DNA of 64,000 nucleotides from Chitinophaga japonensis (GCF_007830125.1 NZ_VLLG01000004.1:310001-374000), one strand, 5' to 3'. Counted from the stretch's first letter, positions 16,767 through 25,718 are shown. Notes: a model not told the origin generated them from the sequence alone. Numbers and translations are program-made.

Positions 16767-18043
16767 TCAGCTTTTTCTACCTGCAGGGTGAGGCCTTTGA
16801 TGCCTGTTACCCGTATTTTTTCACCTTGTTCAATAGCGCCGCTGGTGGCAACCGCCCGCCAGATCTCCCCATGTACCCGTACGGTGCCGGAAGGGTTCAG
16901 CAGTTCCAGTGATTCGCCCAGCTCGCCGGTCATGGCTTCCTCTCCGGTGGAGGGCTTGGCCCGCAAGGCTCTCACGCCCAGGCCCAGGATCACCAGGAAG
17001 AACAGCGCGGATACCGCTACGGCTGCAATGATCACGCTCCTGGATATACGCACGGTTTCCTGCATGCCATCGGAGCGGATCAGCATCAGGGAGCCCAGCA
17101 GGAGGGAGATCACCCCGCCGATGGCCAGGATGCCGTGGCTTACAATCTTTATTTCCAGCAGGAACAGCACGATGGCAAAAACGATCAGTGCCAGTCCCGC
17201 GTAGTTAATAGGGAGGGTGTGCATGGAGTAAAAGGCCAGGATCAGGCTGATGACACCCACCACGCCGGGCAGGATGGCGCCGGGATTATACAGCTCAAAC
17301 AGGATGCCGTACATGCCCATCAGCAGCAGGAGGTAGGCTACATTGGGATCGCTGATGAGGTCCAGTAGCTTTTCCAGTATGCCCATTTCCACGGTTACCA
17401 CTTCCGCACGGGCGGTGTGCAGCGTTTGAGCGCCGCCGTTGACGGCAACGGTGCGGCCATCTACCTGGCGCAGCAGGTCTGTGGTATTATTGGCGACCAG
17501 GTCTACCACGTCCATTTCCACGGCTTCTTTTTCTGTGATAGAGAGGCTGTTGCGCACGGCTTTTTCGGCCCATTCCAGGTTCCGTTCCCGTTTTTGCGCA
17601 ATAGCGCGGATGAAGGCCGCAGCGTCGTTGGTGGCTTTAGCGCTCATTACGGAGTCTAATTGCCCCTGCATATTCACCGGGTGTGCCGCCCCGATGTTGG
17701 TACCCGGCGCCATGGCCGCAATATGGGCCGCCATGGTCACAAACACGCCGGCAGAGCCGGCATGGGCGCCGCCGGGCGCTACATACACTATAACGGGCAC
17801 CGGCGCTTCCAGCAGGTCGCTCACAATGACCCGCGTGGATTTCAGCAGGCCACCGGGCGTATTCAGTTGGATGAGCAGGCATTCCGCCTTTTCTTCCTGC
17901 GCCCGCTGTATACCGCGGTGTATATAGTCTGCGGATACGGGGTTAATACTGCCATCTACTTTAATGACGATCACCTTTTGCGCGAAAAGGAGGGACGGGA
18001 TAAAACATGCTGCCAGGGCCCAAAAGAGAAAAACTTGCTTCAT
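16763..18043 (-). CDS. NfeD-family membrane serine protease (ClpP-class)
   Basis: The 426-residue protein has a signal peptide and a periplasmic ClpP-like domain with Ser97 in GGAHAGSAGVF and Lys136 in SAKATND, the Ser-Lys dyad positions of archaeal 1510-N protease (S97/K138). Four or five transmembrane helices follow (about 245-365), then a C-terminal OB-fold NfeD domain (GTVRVHGEIWRAVA). It is the full-length type. It is the first gene of a two-gene operon with the slipin and is likely to process or regulate it in the membrane. Confidence 0.93.
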   Translation of the reverse strand: MKQVFLFWALAACFIPSLLFAQKVIVIKVDGSINPVSADYIHRGIQRAQEEKAECLLIQLNTPGGLLKSTRVIVSDLLEAPVPVIVYVAPGGAHAGSAGVFVTMAAHIAAMAPGTNIGAAHPVNMQGQLDSVMSAKATNDAAAFIRAIAQKRERNLEWAEKAVRNSLSITEKEAVEMDVVDLVANNTTDLLRQVDGRTVAVNGGAQTLHTARAEVVTVEMGILEKLLDLISDPNVAYLLLLMGMYGILFELYNPGAILPGVVGVISLILAFYSMHTLPINYAGLALIVFAIVLFLLEIKIVSHGILAIGGVISLLLGSLMLIRSDGMQETVRISRSVIIAAVAVSALFFLVILGLGVRALRAKPSTGEEAMTGELGESLELLNPSGTVRVHGEIWRAVATSGAIEQGEKIRVTGIKGLTLQVEKAE

Positions 18044-18087
18044 AAATAGCCGGTTGTGGATGAAGCCGATCTGTACAAGCGCAAAAA

Positions 18088-18117
18088 AGCGCTTTATGTA
18101 ATTTACATAAAAGCGCT
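18088..18117 (-). terminator. Rho-independent terminator after the small lipoprotein gene
   Basis: The sequence AGCGCTTTATGTAA pairs with TTACATAAAAGCGCT with almost no loop and one bulged base. Read on the minus strand the stem is followed by a run of six T. It lies 25 bp downstream of the lipoprotein stop at 18143 and upstream of nfeD on the same strand, so it separates the two transcription units. Confidence 0.7.
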
Positions 18118-18142
18118 CACATTCACCAGGTTTTCCGGCCTT

Positions 18143-18583
18143 TTAGTCATCCCACCAGTCAGGTTGCTGCCCATTCCTGGAAGCAGACAGCCGAGTACCG
18201 CTGGCGGGATAGCAGTCAATGGTCTCCGCGTCGTAAAAGATAACGTATAGCGACTGGTCTGGTTTAGCGCGCAGCACTAAAAATCCGTCCTGGTCGGTTT
18301 CAATGGAGCATTCCTGTATGGGAAAATCGATGGGGTCCTGGTTGCCATAAGGAATGATCTCTACCGTTGCACTATTTTCATCAATACGGGTGATCTGGAT
18401 GTCAATGCCGAATCCGTTTTCCGGGAGCTTGGAAATTTCGCCATTCACCTCGCCTTCGAAGCAAGCAAATTTGCCGTCAATTTTACCGGGATCTACGGCA
18501 TCATCGTCTTTGCTACAGCCGGCCAGCAGCGCCAGCAGCATCAGGAGTGGCAGGACATTTCGGAGCGTGGAATGAAAGTTCAT
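18143..18583 (-). CDS. Small lipoprotein, unknown function
   Basis: From the ATG at 18583 this is 146 residues with a lipoprotein signal (MNFHSTLRNVLPLLMLLALLAGC) and lipobox LAGC, followed by an acidic SKDDDAVDP spacer. The mature part contains several Cys (FACFEGEV, QECSIET, TIDCYPASG) and strand-like segments, perhaps an immunoglobulin-like or lipocalin-like fold stabilised by disulfides. No family is recognised. A longer reading from 18718 would place 45 unlikely residues before the signal. It is a single-gene unit ended by the hairpin at 18088-18117. Confidence 0.7.
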   Translation of the reverse strand: MNFHSTLRNVLPLLMLLALLAGCSKDDDAVDPGKIDGKFACFEGEVNGEISKLPENGFGIDIQITRIDENSATVEIIPYGNQDPIDFPIQECSIETDQDGFLVLRAKPDQSLYVIFYDAETIDCYPASGTRLSASRNGQQPDWWDD

Positions 18584-18659
18584 AAAGACATGGTTTGGGT
18601 TAAGAATAAAAGCTACACGTACAGGGGAACGTACAGGCCTGCACGGTTCCCGGGCAAAG

Positions 18660-19091
18660 TTATTTCTTTTTTGGGGTTGTTGGAGGGGGAGGGATACTTG
18701 ATAAGTTGAAGTTGACAAGTGCGTTTGCTATTGGAATGTCTGCAGGTGCTAGGTTCTTTTTATGTAAATCATCGCTTAGTACCCATTCATATGCATCATG
18801 GTCCGTCAAGTTATAATTGGCTTCTCGGAATTGACATATGTATGAAATTAATTCAATAGTAAAATTGTCATATGAATGGACGACGGTCTTGAAATGGGTA
18901 TCAATTTTAACTTTCATACCAAGTTCCTCATGCAACTCTCGGGACAATGAATCTTCCTCATTTTCACCATCTTCAACCTTGCCACCTGGAAATTCCCAGT
19001 AACCGCCTAACGATTTATGTTGTTTTCTTCTGCAAATAAAAATTTTATCTTCTTTGAAGATGATACCGCAAACAACTTTAATTATATCCAT
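18660..19091 (-). CDS. NudG/MutT-like Nudix hydrolase
   Basis: This 143-residue protein has a complete Nudix box at residues 36-58 (GGKVEDGE...RELHEELG, catalytic R51, E52, E55 and E56). The C-terminal NLAPADIPIANAL closely resembles the PLAPADIPLLEAF segment of E. coli NudG, an enzyme reported to hydrolyse 5-methyl-dCTP, 5-hydroxy-CTP and other modified pyrimidine nucleotides. Its codons are much more AT-rich than neighbouring genes. Its start overlaps the end of the SRA-HNH nuclease gene by 14 bp, so the two are coexpressed. The proline-rich C-terminal tail (PPPPTTPKKK) is unusual. Substrate preference is inferred, not shown. Confidence 0.88.
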   Translation of the reverse strand: MDIIKVVCGIIFKEDKIFICRRKQHKSLGGYWEFPGGKVEDGENEEDSLSRELHEELGMKVKIDTHFKTVVHSYDNFTIELISYICQFREANYNLTDHDAYEWVLSDDLHKKNLAPADIPIANALVNFNLSSIPPPPTTPKKK

Positions 19092-19956
19092 TGATTTTCC
19101 GATGATATTGTAAGTTCAAGGTATTTAGTTTATGCTTATGATGGACAAATAGTTCGCCAGATACATTTCCAATTAATTTCAAATTATCCTGTATCGAAAA
19201 TAAGCCTTTGTCAAACATTACATGGTGGTTAGGGCAGAGGCAAAGCACGTTATTAGGATTATCATCGCCATCATGAGGTTTCCCTAGCGGTCTGATGTGA
19301 GCCCCCTCTGCATATTTACCAGATTTTGTGATTATTGTAAACTGGCATACTTGACATTTATAGTCGTACAATTCCTTTATATCATGAGCAATTTTAGTAT
19401 CCCTTACAATTCTTAATATGACAGTTCCTTTCCTTTCTTTATCACGATTACTATAATCAAGTTCAATGGATTCGGGTGTTTTTCTTTCTTCGTTTTGGCC
19501 AATATATAGAAGGCGAAATCTACAGATTTTAAACCCACTTTTACCTGTTTCCTGCCATGCATCTACGACGCTGTATAATCCAGCATATACATAGCCGCTT
19601 TGGGGTGAAAATTTGGATTTATGTGTGTAGCCACGAAAAACTCGAACTGGCAAACCTTGGTTCATGCTTAGCCGCAGCCCCGCATTACCAGGATTTTCCC
19701 AAGATTGATCTTCAATTTGTTTCCCGGTATTGGGATCATTACCGCCAGCGCCCGTGTATAAAATTTCATCGCCTAGATCTTCATCGTCTTCATAACCTCC
19801 GGAGAGTACTATAGCAGCGGCGCCATCATTTCTGTTTCCGTCAATTCCTGCCGCCCATTTTCTATGGCAACCTGCTTGCATCATTTCTTTTCTGCCTTTA
19901 AACCAATGTCCTTCTTTAATGCTTGGAATTTCTCCAAATACAATTGGGCTACTCAT
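19078..19956 (-). CDS. SRA(YDG)-HNH modification-dependent restriction endonuclease
   Basis: The 292-residue protein opens with a textbook SRA domain (about residues 5-155: VFGEIPSIKEGHWFKGR, AAAIVLSGGYEDDEDLGDEILYTG, YAGLYSVVDAW). A C-terminal HNH nuclease follows (about 195-260: CQVC at 201-204, GAHIRPL with H220, CLCPNHH with H244 and H245). SRA domains flip out 5-methylcytosine or 5-hydroxymethylcytosine; SRA-HNH fusions are known type IV enzymes that cut modified DNA. The gene is AT-rich against its surroundings, sits beside a gene remnant, and overlaps a Nudix gene. No DNA methyltransferase is encoded nearby, as expected for a type IV system. Confidence 0.92.
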   Translation of the reverse strand: MSSPIVFGEIPSIKEGHWFKGRKEMMQAGCHRKWAAGIDGNRNDGAAAIVLSGGYEDDEDLGDEILYTGAGGNDPNTGKQIEDQSWENPGNAGLRLSMNQGLPVRVFRGYTHKSKFSPQSGYVYAGLYSVVDAWQETGKSGFKICRFRLLYIGQNEERKTPESIELDYSNRDKERKGTVILRIVRDTKIAHDIKELYDYKCQVCQFTIITKSGKYAEGAHIRPLGKPHDGDDNPNNVLCLCPNHHVMFDKGLFSIQDNLKLIGNVSGELFVHHKHKLNTLNLQYHRKINGYN

Positions 19957-20069
19957 TTTTGTAGTTAAGTTGTCTTAATGGAAGTGTCTATAACGTTTAG
20001 CGTATTCAAAGCTAGCAATAATATTATTTTTCTTAAGGTTTGCCCTATAATTTATATTATGTTAAATAA

Positions 20070-20216
20070 AGTAAACTTGAATCCTGTCCATTCTCCCCTC
20101 AGCCTAACCTTATTAAACCTGAAAGCTCATATTGGATTCCTGCCGAAGAATTAGAGGAGTTTAATAAAAACATTATTGGTGCCATTGAGGTAGTTACCAG
20201 TTATACGGGGAAATAA
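20070..20216 (+). pseudogene. Decayed gene fragment (C-terminal remnant)
   Basis: In the 287-bp gap between the SRA-HNH and kinase genes, one plus-strand frame reads PESSYWIPAEELEEFNKNIIG and continues to a stop at 20214-20216. The composition is protein-like, but there is no start codon between the preceding stop (20067-20069) and this end. It resembles the C-terminal end of polymorphic-toxin or nucleic-acid-acting domains ending in a similar IPAEEL..FN..I.G motif, but that resemblance is a memory-level impression only. I read it as a relic left by insertion or loss, supporting a mobile history for the AT-rich islet. Confidence 0.4.
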
Positions 20217-20243
20217 TTTCATCCCCCTCGGGTCACAATGGAC

Positions 20244-20987
20244 TCAGGCCGGCCCTGATCTTAAAGGAAGCGTAACCGTAAAAGTACTGCCCGCACCTAC
20301 TTCGCTCTTTACGGTAATTTCGCCTCCCATGGCTTCCGTTAAGTTCTTTACGATAGAAAGGCCCAGGCCAATGCCGCCTAACTGGGATTTCAACCCGTTG
20401 GCCAGTTGGCGGTATTCCTGGAAAATAAGCGGCAGCTCGGCGGCTGCAATGCCCGCGCCCTGGTCGGCGATCTCTATGCTGAACCGGTCTGCTGCCGCCA
20501 GGCAGGTAACGGATACCACCGTACCGGCCGGACTATATTTCAGGGCGTTCATGAGCAAATTATACACGATCTGCGTCAGGTACACCTTATCGGCATAAAT
20601 AAAAAGCGGGAAATCTTTGGCGACCTGCTTTACAACCGAGATCGTTTTGTCCATAAAAAGGGCCGACATGGATAACAGCACATTGTCCAGCCACCTCCTG
20701 AAATCAAAATGGGTTTCCATAATTTGAAAATTTTGCTGGTTTTCCTGCCTGACTGCCTCTCTTACCCGCTCAAAGATCTCATTCAGGTTATTGGCGGCGG
20801 AAAATATCATTTGTAAAAGCTCCTCTACAAACGCCTTGTCTCCACTCTCTATCTCCCGTTTCAGAAACGTGGCTGCCGTTACCACCCCGTTGATAGGCAC
20901 GCCAATTTCATGCAGGGCTGCATGAAAAATGGATTTCAGCACCTCATACGAAGGTTGTTCCGTTATTTCTTTTTCAGGCAAACGCAT
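20244..20987 (-). CDS. Short sensor histidine kinase without input domain
   Basis: This 247-residue protein consists only of a HisKA-like helical pair (putative phospho-acceptor H26 in ALHEIGVPINGVV) and a HATPase domain with N box NLLMNALKYSP and G boxes ADQGAGI and GGIGLGLSIVK. There is no membrane segment or sensor, so it must be a cytoplasmic kinase that takes its signal from a partner. It lies downstream of, and codirectional with, the large hybrid kinase, 231 bp away, across a heptad-repeat palindrome. It may be a partner kinase or a stand-alone phosphatase for it. Confidence 0.85.
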   Translation of the reverse strand: MRLPEKEITEQPSYEVLKSIFHAALHEIGVPINGVVTAATFLKREIESGDKAFVEELLQMIFSAANNLNEIFERVREAVRQENQQNFQIMETHFDFRRWLDNVLLSMSALFMDKTISVVKQVAKDFPLFIYADKVYLTQIVYNLLMNALKYSPAGTVVSVTCLAAADRFSIEIADQGAGIAAAELPLIFQEYRQLANGLKSQLGGIGLGLSIVKNLTEAMGGEITVKSEVGAGSTFTVTLPLRSGPA

Positions 20988-21123
20988 AGGCTGTTTTTTT
21001 ATTCCACAGGTGGCGTATCGCCCTATGGAATAAGGGCAATTTCGTGTCCCGGACAGGAAAAGACAATAAGGATTTGGTACTATTTTTATACGTACAAGTT
21101 AGTAGTGTCCCCTGCCAGTGCAG

Positions 21124-21212
21124 GATGTATGAAGTAGGAAGTAGGAAGTATGATGTAAGAAACCCCACCTCAATCTCCTATTTCCTGCTTCTTACTTCTT
21201 ACTTCCTACTTC
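21124..21212. repeat. Heptad-repeat palindrome, GAAGTAG type
   Basis: There are five consecutive 7-bp units of GAAGTAG type from 21124 to 21158 and five units of the complementary CTACTTC type from 21178 to 21212, separated by 19 bases. Variation is confined to a few positions in each heptad. The right arm ends 6 bp from the stop codon of the hybrid kinase gene, where a terminator would be expected. There is no U-run, and the arms are far longer than ordinary terminators. Confidence 0.8.
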
Positions 21213-21218
21213 AAGCGC

Positions 21219-23399
21219 TTACGCCTGCAGCTTGTTGATAAGCTGCACCTTATTGGATACATTAGTTTTTTCAAATATGTTTTGTACGTGCTTTTTTACC
21301 GTCCGCTCGGCAATGAACAGGCTGTCCCCTATCTCTTTATAGGAATGTCCCCCGCAGATCAGCCGGGCAATATCCACCTCCCGGCTGGTAAGGTTATACT
21401 GGCTGCAGTTGAGCTCAAAACCGCCGGCCGCCTGCTTAAGCTCCGGTTGCGCTACTTTCTGCAGGGCCCTGATGGTATGGTTCAGCAGGCTTTTTTTCTG
21501 CCGGAGGGCATTGTCCAGCACGGAATTGATCTTCTGGATCAGCTCTTCCATACGGAAAGGCTTGGGGATATAATCCAGGGCGCCCAGCTTCAGCCCTTCC
21601 AGCTTGTCTTTGCTGGTGAATTTGGCCGACAGGAAAATAAAAGGGATATGGTTATAGTCCGGGCTTTCGGAAATAATGCGTGCAAATTTGAACCCGTCTA
21701 CCTTATCCATCATCACATCGGAGATGATCAGGTCCGGCGGAACGGGATACCCTTTTACTTTCCGAAGGGCCTCATTACCATTGAACGCCACGCATACATT
21801 GTATTTCTCCTTCAGCTTTTTTAGCAGGTAGCTGATCATGGCCTGGTTATCCTCCACCAGCAGGATGGTTTGCTTGCGGGGATCGTAAGGGGTATCGCTG
21901 ATGTTGACATCCGGCGCCTCTAGTCCCGGTGAGGTGCTGATCCTAAAGTCCTCCGTCACGGCCTCGTTCCTGGCCAGCACATGCCGGTTCAGCAGCACGG
22001 TAACACGGGTGCCTTTCTTTTTCCGGGGATCACTGTCAATGACGATCTTCCCCTGCAAACTGTCCACGATCTTCTTCACCATGGGCAGGCCCAGGCCCAT
22101 ACCCTGGGCGCTTTTCTTCTGTATATTGATCTGGTAGTAGGGCTCGAAGATCTTTTTCTGCAGGCCGGGCTCAATGCCGATACCGTTATCCTGCACGGTA
22201 AAGCGCAACTGGTTGCCGGAAATGCCCAGGGAAACGCTGATCTCCCCGCCTTCCCCGGTATATTTAATGGCATTTTCCACCAGGTTCACCACAATACGGC
22301 TGACCGCCTCGGGATCAGCCTTCACAAGCACGTTTGCTGCAATGGTCTCTTTCAGCGCCAGCTTCTTTTTACGGCAGTAATTCCGGAACAGGACCAGGTT
22401 GTCGGTCGCCACCTGGCTAAAGCTGATCACCTGGGCATAATTGTAGATGGGCAGGCCTTTATTATACCGCTCCAGGTCAAACAGGTTGCTGATATCATTA
22501 TTCAGCTTGGCCAGGTTCCGCTTCACGATCAGCAGGTCCTCGTTATAACCATGCTGCTGGATATACTCTTCCAGGTAGTTATTCATGAGGGTGATGGGCG
22601 TTTTGGTCTCATGCACCAGGTTCACGAAGGCGTTGGTCCTTTGCTCGTTGGATCGCTTGAGCTCCGCCGTTTGTTTGTTCACTTCTTTTTCCAGGTTCAG
22701 GGCGTATTGCTGCAACTGGGTGTACTCCGCCCGGGATTTTTGCACCGTTTGCCGCATCAGCGTGATATTCAACAGCATGAACACCACGTTATTGAATACG
22801 CCTACCACCCAGTTGGGCTGCCCCAGGAACACGCCTATCACCGGGGAGCTGCACCAGAAGACCAGGGAGGCATAGATCCAGGCTCTTTCCCGGAAAAGCG
22901 GCCAGTTCCTTTCCCTGCGCTGTGTTTTTATCAGCACCCTGGCCACGTCAAACAGGGCGTAGCAGGCATAGGAAGCGGTAATAATATAGGTGTACAGCAG
23001 GGTATTGGCAAGATCACGGGTAACCGGGAAATAGCCAACATAAAAAACTAAAAAGGGCACTACCAGGAACAGGAACCCGTATTTGCGGTGAAACTCCAGT
23101 CCCTGCAGCCGGGTGGTCTTTACCGTATAATAGGGCATGTAAGCGGTTACCAGGTAGCCAAACCCCTGGTTGATGATGATCTGCAGGGTCATGGGAACAG
23201 GTATACGCGGGTCCGGCAGCATAACAAGATTCTCGGCCAGGTTATATAATATTAACAACCCCACCAGGATGAGATGCCATAACCGCTCCTTTTCATGGCG
23301 CCGGGCCAGGAAGGACTGTAACTGGTTACAAAAGATAATGATTTCCAGCAGGATAATACAAAAGATCACCGGGTTTAAATAGATACCTGCAATTAACAT
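21219..23399 (-). CDS. Membrane hybrid sensor kinase / response regulator with LuxR-type DNA-binding domain
   Basis: The 726-residue protein has six or seven N-terminal transmembrane helices (about 1-215, similar to 7TM sensory regions) and a coiled coil. The HisKA domain has LVHETKTPITLMNNYLEEY, and the HATPase has NLVENAIKYTG and GMGLGLPMVK. A receiver domain has the phospho-acceptor Asp in DLIISDVMMDKVDGF and the Lys in FLSAKFT. The C-terminal LuxR/GerE helix-turn-helix is YNLTSREVDIARLICGGHSYKEIGDSLFIAERTVKKHV. It combines sensing and transcription output in one chain, a one-protein two-component system found in Bacteroidota. Targets are unknown; the divergent molybdenum hydroxylase 159 bp away is a candidate. 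Confidence 0.93.
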   Translation of the reverse strand: MLIAGIYLNPVIFCIILLEIIIFCNQLQSFLARRHEKERLWHLILVGLLILYNLAENLVMLPDPRIPVPMTLQIIINQGFGYLVTAYMPYYTVKTTRLQGLEFHRKYGFLFLVVPFLVFYVGYFPVTRDLANTLLYTYIITASYACYALFDVARVLIKTQRRERNWPLFRERAWIYASLVFWCSSPVIGVFLGQPNWVVGVFNNVVFMLLNITLMRQTVQKSRAEYTQLQQYALNLEKEVNKQTAELKRSNEQRTNAFVNLVHETKTPITLMNNYLEEYIQQHGYNEDLLIVKRNLAKLNNDISNLFDLERYNKGLPIYNYAQVISFSQVATDNLVLFRNYCRKKKLALKETIAANVLVKADPEAVSRIVVNLVENAIKYTGEGGEISVSLGISGNQLRFTVQDNGIGIEPGLQKKIFEPYYQINIQKKSAQGMGLGLPMVKKIVDSLQGKIVIDSDPRKKKGTRVTVLLNRHVLARNEAVTEDFRISTSPGLEAPDVNISDTPYDPRKQTILLVEDNQAMISYLLKKLKEKYNVCVAFNGNEALRKVKGYPVPPDLIISDVMMDKVDGFKFARIISESPDYNHIPFIFLSAKFTSKDKLEGLKLGALDYIPKPFRMEELIQKINSVLDNALRQKKSLLNHTIRALQKVAQPELKQAAGGFELNCSQYNLTSREVDIARLICGGHSYKEIGDSLFIAERTVKKHVQNIFEKTNVSNKVQLINKLQA

Positions 23400-23558
23400 A
23401 TACGATCATTTAGAGGGCGCAGCCGGGGAATGAAATTACGATATTTTCCACCCCGCAGCGGCCATCTCTTGTACATATCCTGTATTTCCTTGTATAAACC
23501 CCTTGTTCCGCAAACACTTTCCGTATACGCGCGTTCTTTAAAATAAAAGCCAGCTACT

Positions 23559-25718
23559 ATGGATGCTCCCCAAACGCTCAATCGCAGACAATTTCTCCGC
23601 ACAGCCTCTATGGCTGCCGGCGGACTGGTGATCGCCTTTACCATACCGGCTGCCGGCGCCGGAAAACGTATGAAGCATGCGGCCATCGCCGCGGACCTGG
23701 CGCCGAACGCCTTCCTGCGTATAGGCGTGGATGATTCTGTGACGGTCCTGCTTTCCCATTGTGAAATGGGACAAGGCATCTGGACCTCCCTTTGCATGCT
23801 CATCGCCGATGAGCTGGATGCCGACTGGACAAAAATGCAGCCGGAGCACGCGCCGGCGGCGCCGGATTATTTTCACACGCTGTACGGTACGCAGCGCACC
23901 GGCGGCTCTACCAGCCTGCTCTCCGAGTTTGACCGTTACCGCCAGGCCGGCGCTACCGCCCGGCATCTGCTGGTACAGGCGGCCGCCAACCGTTTTCACG
24001 TGGATGCAAAGGACTGCCGCACGGAGAACGGGCAGGTTATTATTGGCGATAAAAAGATCCGCTATGGCGAACTGGTGGAAGATGCCGCCGCCCTGCCCGT
24101 TCCCGGAGAAGTGCCCCTGAAAGACCCGGCGGACTGGAAATTCATCGGCCGGAAAGTAAAGCGGCTGGATACGCCGGCCAAGGTCAACGGCCAGGCTGTT
24201 TTCGGGATGGACGTGCAGTTTCCCGGCCTGCTCACGGCCGTAATAGCGCGGCCGCCTGTCCCGGTGGCCGGGGCACGGGTAAAAAGCTATGATGCGGCTC
24301 CTGCCCTGGCGGTTCCCGGTGTTCGCCAGGTGGTGGCCATTCCCGGCGCCGTTGCCGTGCTGGGGGATCATTACTGGGCGGCGAAGAAAGGCCGGGATGC
24401 GCTCCAGGTGCAGTGGGACCTGGGCGAAGGCGCCGGTATAGACAGTGATGCGCTGCTGGCGGAGCTGCGGCAGCGTGCAGACAAAGGCGGGCTCACCGCC
24501 ACGCAGGCCGGCAACCCGGACGAGGCTTTGGGCCGTTGCGCGCATGTGGTGGAAGCGGAATATTACCAGCCCTTCCTGGCCCACGCCCCCATGGAGCCGC
24601 TGAACTGCACCGTGCGGTTGAGCGCGGACAAATGCGAGATATGGACCGGTACGCAAACGCAAACGGACGATCAGCGCGCGGCGGCGGAGATCACCGGCCT
24701 GCCCCTGGAAAAGGTGTTCGTGCATACCCTGTTCCTGGGCGGCTCCTTCGGCAGGAGGAACGTGACCCGCTCGGATTTTGTACGGGAAGCCGTGGAAGTG
24801 GCCAAAGCCTCCGGCAAGCTGGTAAAGACGGTTTGGTCCCGGGAAGATGATATCCAGGGCGGCATGTACCGGCCGGCCTTCCTGCACCGTTTCAAGGTGG
24901 GACTGGATGCAGGCGGCGTCCCCGTTGCCTGGAAACAGGTCAGTGTAGGGCAGTCCGTTATGACCGGCGGCCCCTTCGAAAAATTAGCCGTTATTAACGG
25001 TATCGACCAGTTCTCTATTGAAGGAATGCACACCGCGCCCTATGTAAAAACGATCCCCGATCAGCGCATAGAGCTGAATACGCCCGTATGGCCTATCACG
25101 GTAGACAACTGGCGGGCCGTAGGCCTCAGCCATACCATTTTCGCCATGGAAAGCCTGTCCGATGAACTGGCCCTGGCAGCGGGAATGGACCCCGTAGCCT
25201 ACCGCCGCATGTTGTACAAAGAAGCGCCCCGGCTGCAGCATGTGCTGGACCTGGCTGCGGAGAAAAGCGGGTGGGGTGCTCCCCTGCCTGCAGGCCGCGG
25301 CAGAGGGGTGGCCGTATTTGAAGCGGTCCGCAGCTTTACCGCCATGGTGGCGGAAGTGTCCGTGTCAGATGATGCGGTTGTCAAAGTGCATAGAGTAACC
25401 TGCGTAATAGATTGCGGCCAGACCGTTAGTCCGGATGCGGTGGTAGCGCAAATGGAAAGCAGTATCGGGCATGGATTGTCCACCGCCCTGTACAGCGAGG
25501 TTACTTTCCGGAACGGCCAGGTGCAGCAAAGGAATTTTCATGATTACAAGAGCCTGCGCATTGAACAAATGCCGGAGGTGGTTACCTACATCGTGCCCAG
25601 CCGGGAGAAGCCGGGCGGTGTTGGGGAAGCCGCCGTAGGGCATATCATGCCGGCCCTCACCAACGCGATATTTGCCGCTACGGGTAAGCGCATCCGGCAA
25701 CTGCCGGTTATGCCCTGA
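23559..25718 (+). CDS. Xanthine-dehydrogenase-family molybdopterin-binding subunit (IorB-like), orphan
   Basis: This 719-residue protein has a twin-arginine signal (NRRQFLRTASMAAGGLVIAF) and the paired aldehyde-oxidase/isoquinoline 1-oxidoreductase beta-subunit repeats: FLRIGVDDSVTVLLSHCEMGQGIW near the N terminus, the VFVHTLFLGGSFGRR loop, and the C-terminal GGVGEAAVGHIMPALTNAI with the catalytic-type glutamate. It is a periplasmic molybdenum-cytosine-dinucleotide enzyme subunit for aldehyde or N-heterocycle hydroxylation. Unlike the paralogue at 43625-45814, no [2Fe-2S] subunit or cytochrome gene is adjacent, so it must borrow one or function differently. Confidence 0.92.
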   Translation: MDAPQTLNRRQFLRTASMAAGGLVIAFTIPAAGAGKRMKHAAIAADLAPNAFLRIGVDDSVTVLLSHCEMGQGIWTSLCMLIADELDADWTKMQPEHAPAAPDYFHTLYGTQRTGGSTSLLSEFDRYRQAGATARHLLVQAAANRFHVDAKDCRTENGQVIIGDKKIRYGELVEDAAALPVPGEVPLKDPADWKFIGRKVKRLDTPAKVNGQAVFGMDVQFPGLLTAVIARPPVPVAGARVKSYDAAPALAVPGVRQVVAIPGAVAVLGDHYWAAKKGRDALQVQWDLGEGAGIDSDALLAELRQRADKGGLTATQAGNPDEALGRCAHVVEAEYYQPFLAHAPMEPLNCTVRLSADKCEIWTGTQTQTDDQRAAAEITGLPLEKVFVHTLFLGGSFGRRNVTRSDFVREAVEVAKASGKLVKTVWSREDDIQGGMYRPAFLHRFKVGLDAGGVPVAWKQVSVGQSVMTGGPFEKLAVINGIDQFSIEGMHTAPYVKTIPDQRIELNTPVWPITVDNWRAVGLSHTIFAMESLSDELALAAGMDPVAYRRMLYKEAPRLQHVLDLAAEKSGWGAPLPAGRGRGVAVFEAVRSFTAMVAEVSVSDDAVVKVHRVTCVIDCGQTVSPDAVVAQMESSIGHGLSTALYSEVTFRNGQVQQRNFHDYKSLRIEQMPEVVTYIVPSREKPGGVGEAAVGHIMPALTNAIFAATGKRIRQLPVMP

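Noticed and set aside
23538..24887. 449-codon minus-strand frame opposite the orphan molybdenum hydroxylase
   Set aside because: Complementary-strand shadow of a well-supported gene; no signal or motif of its own.
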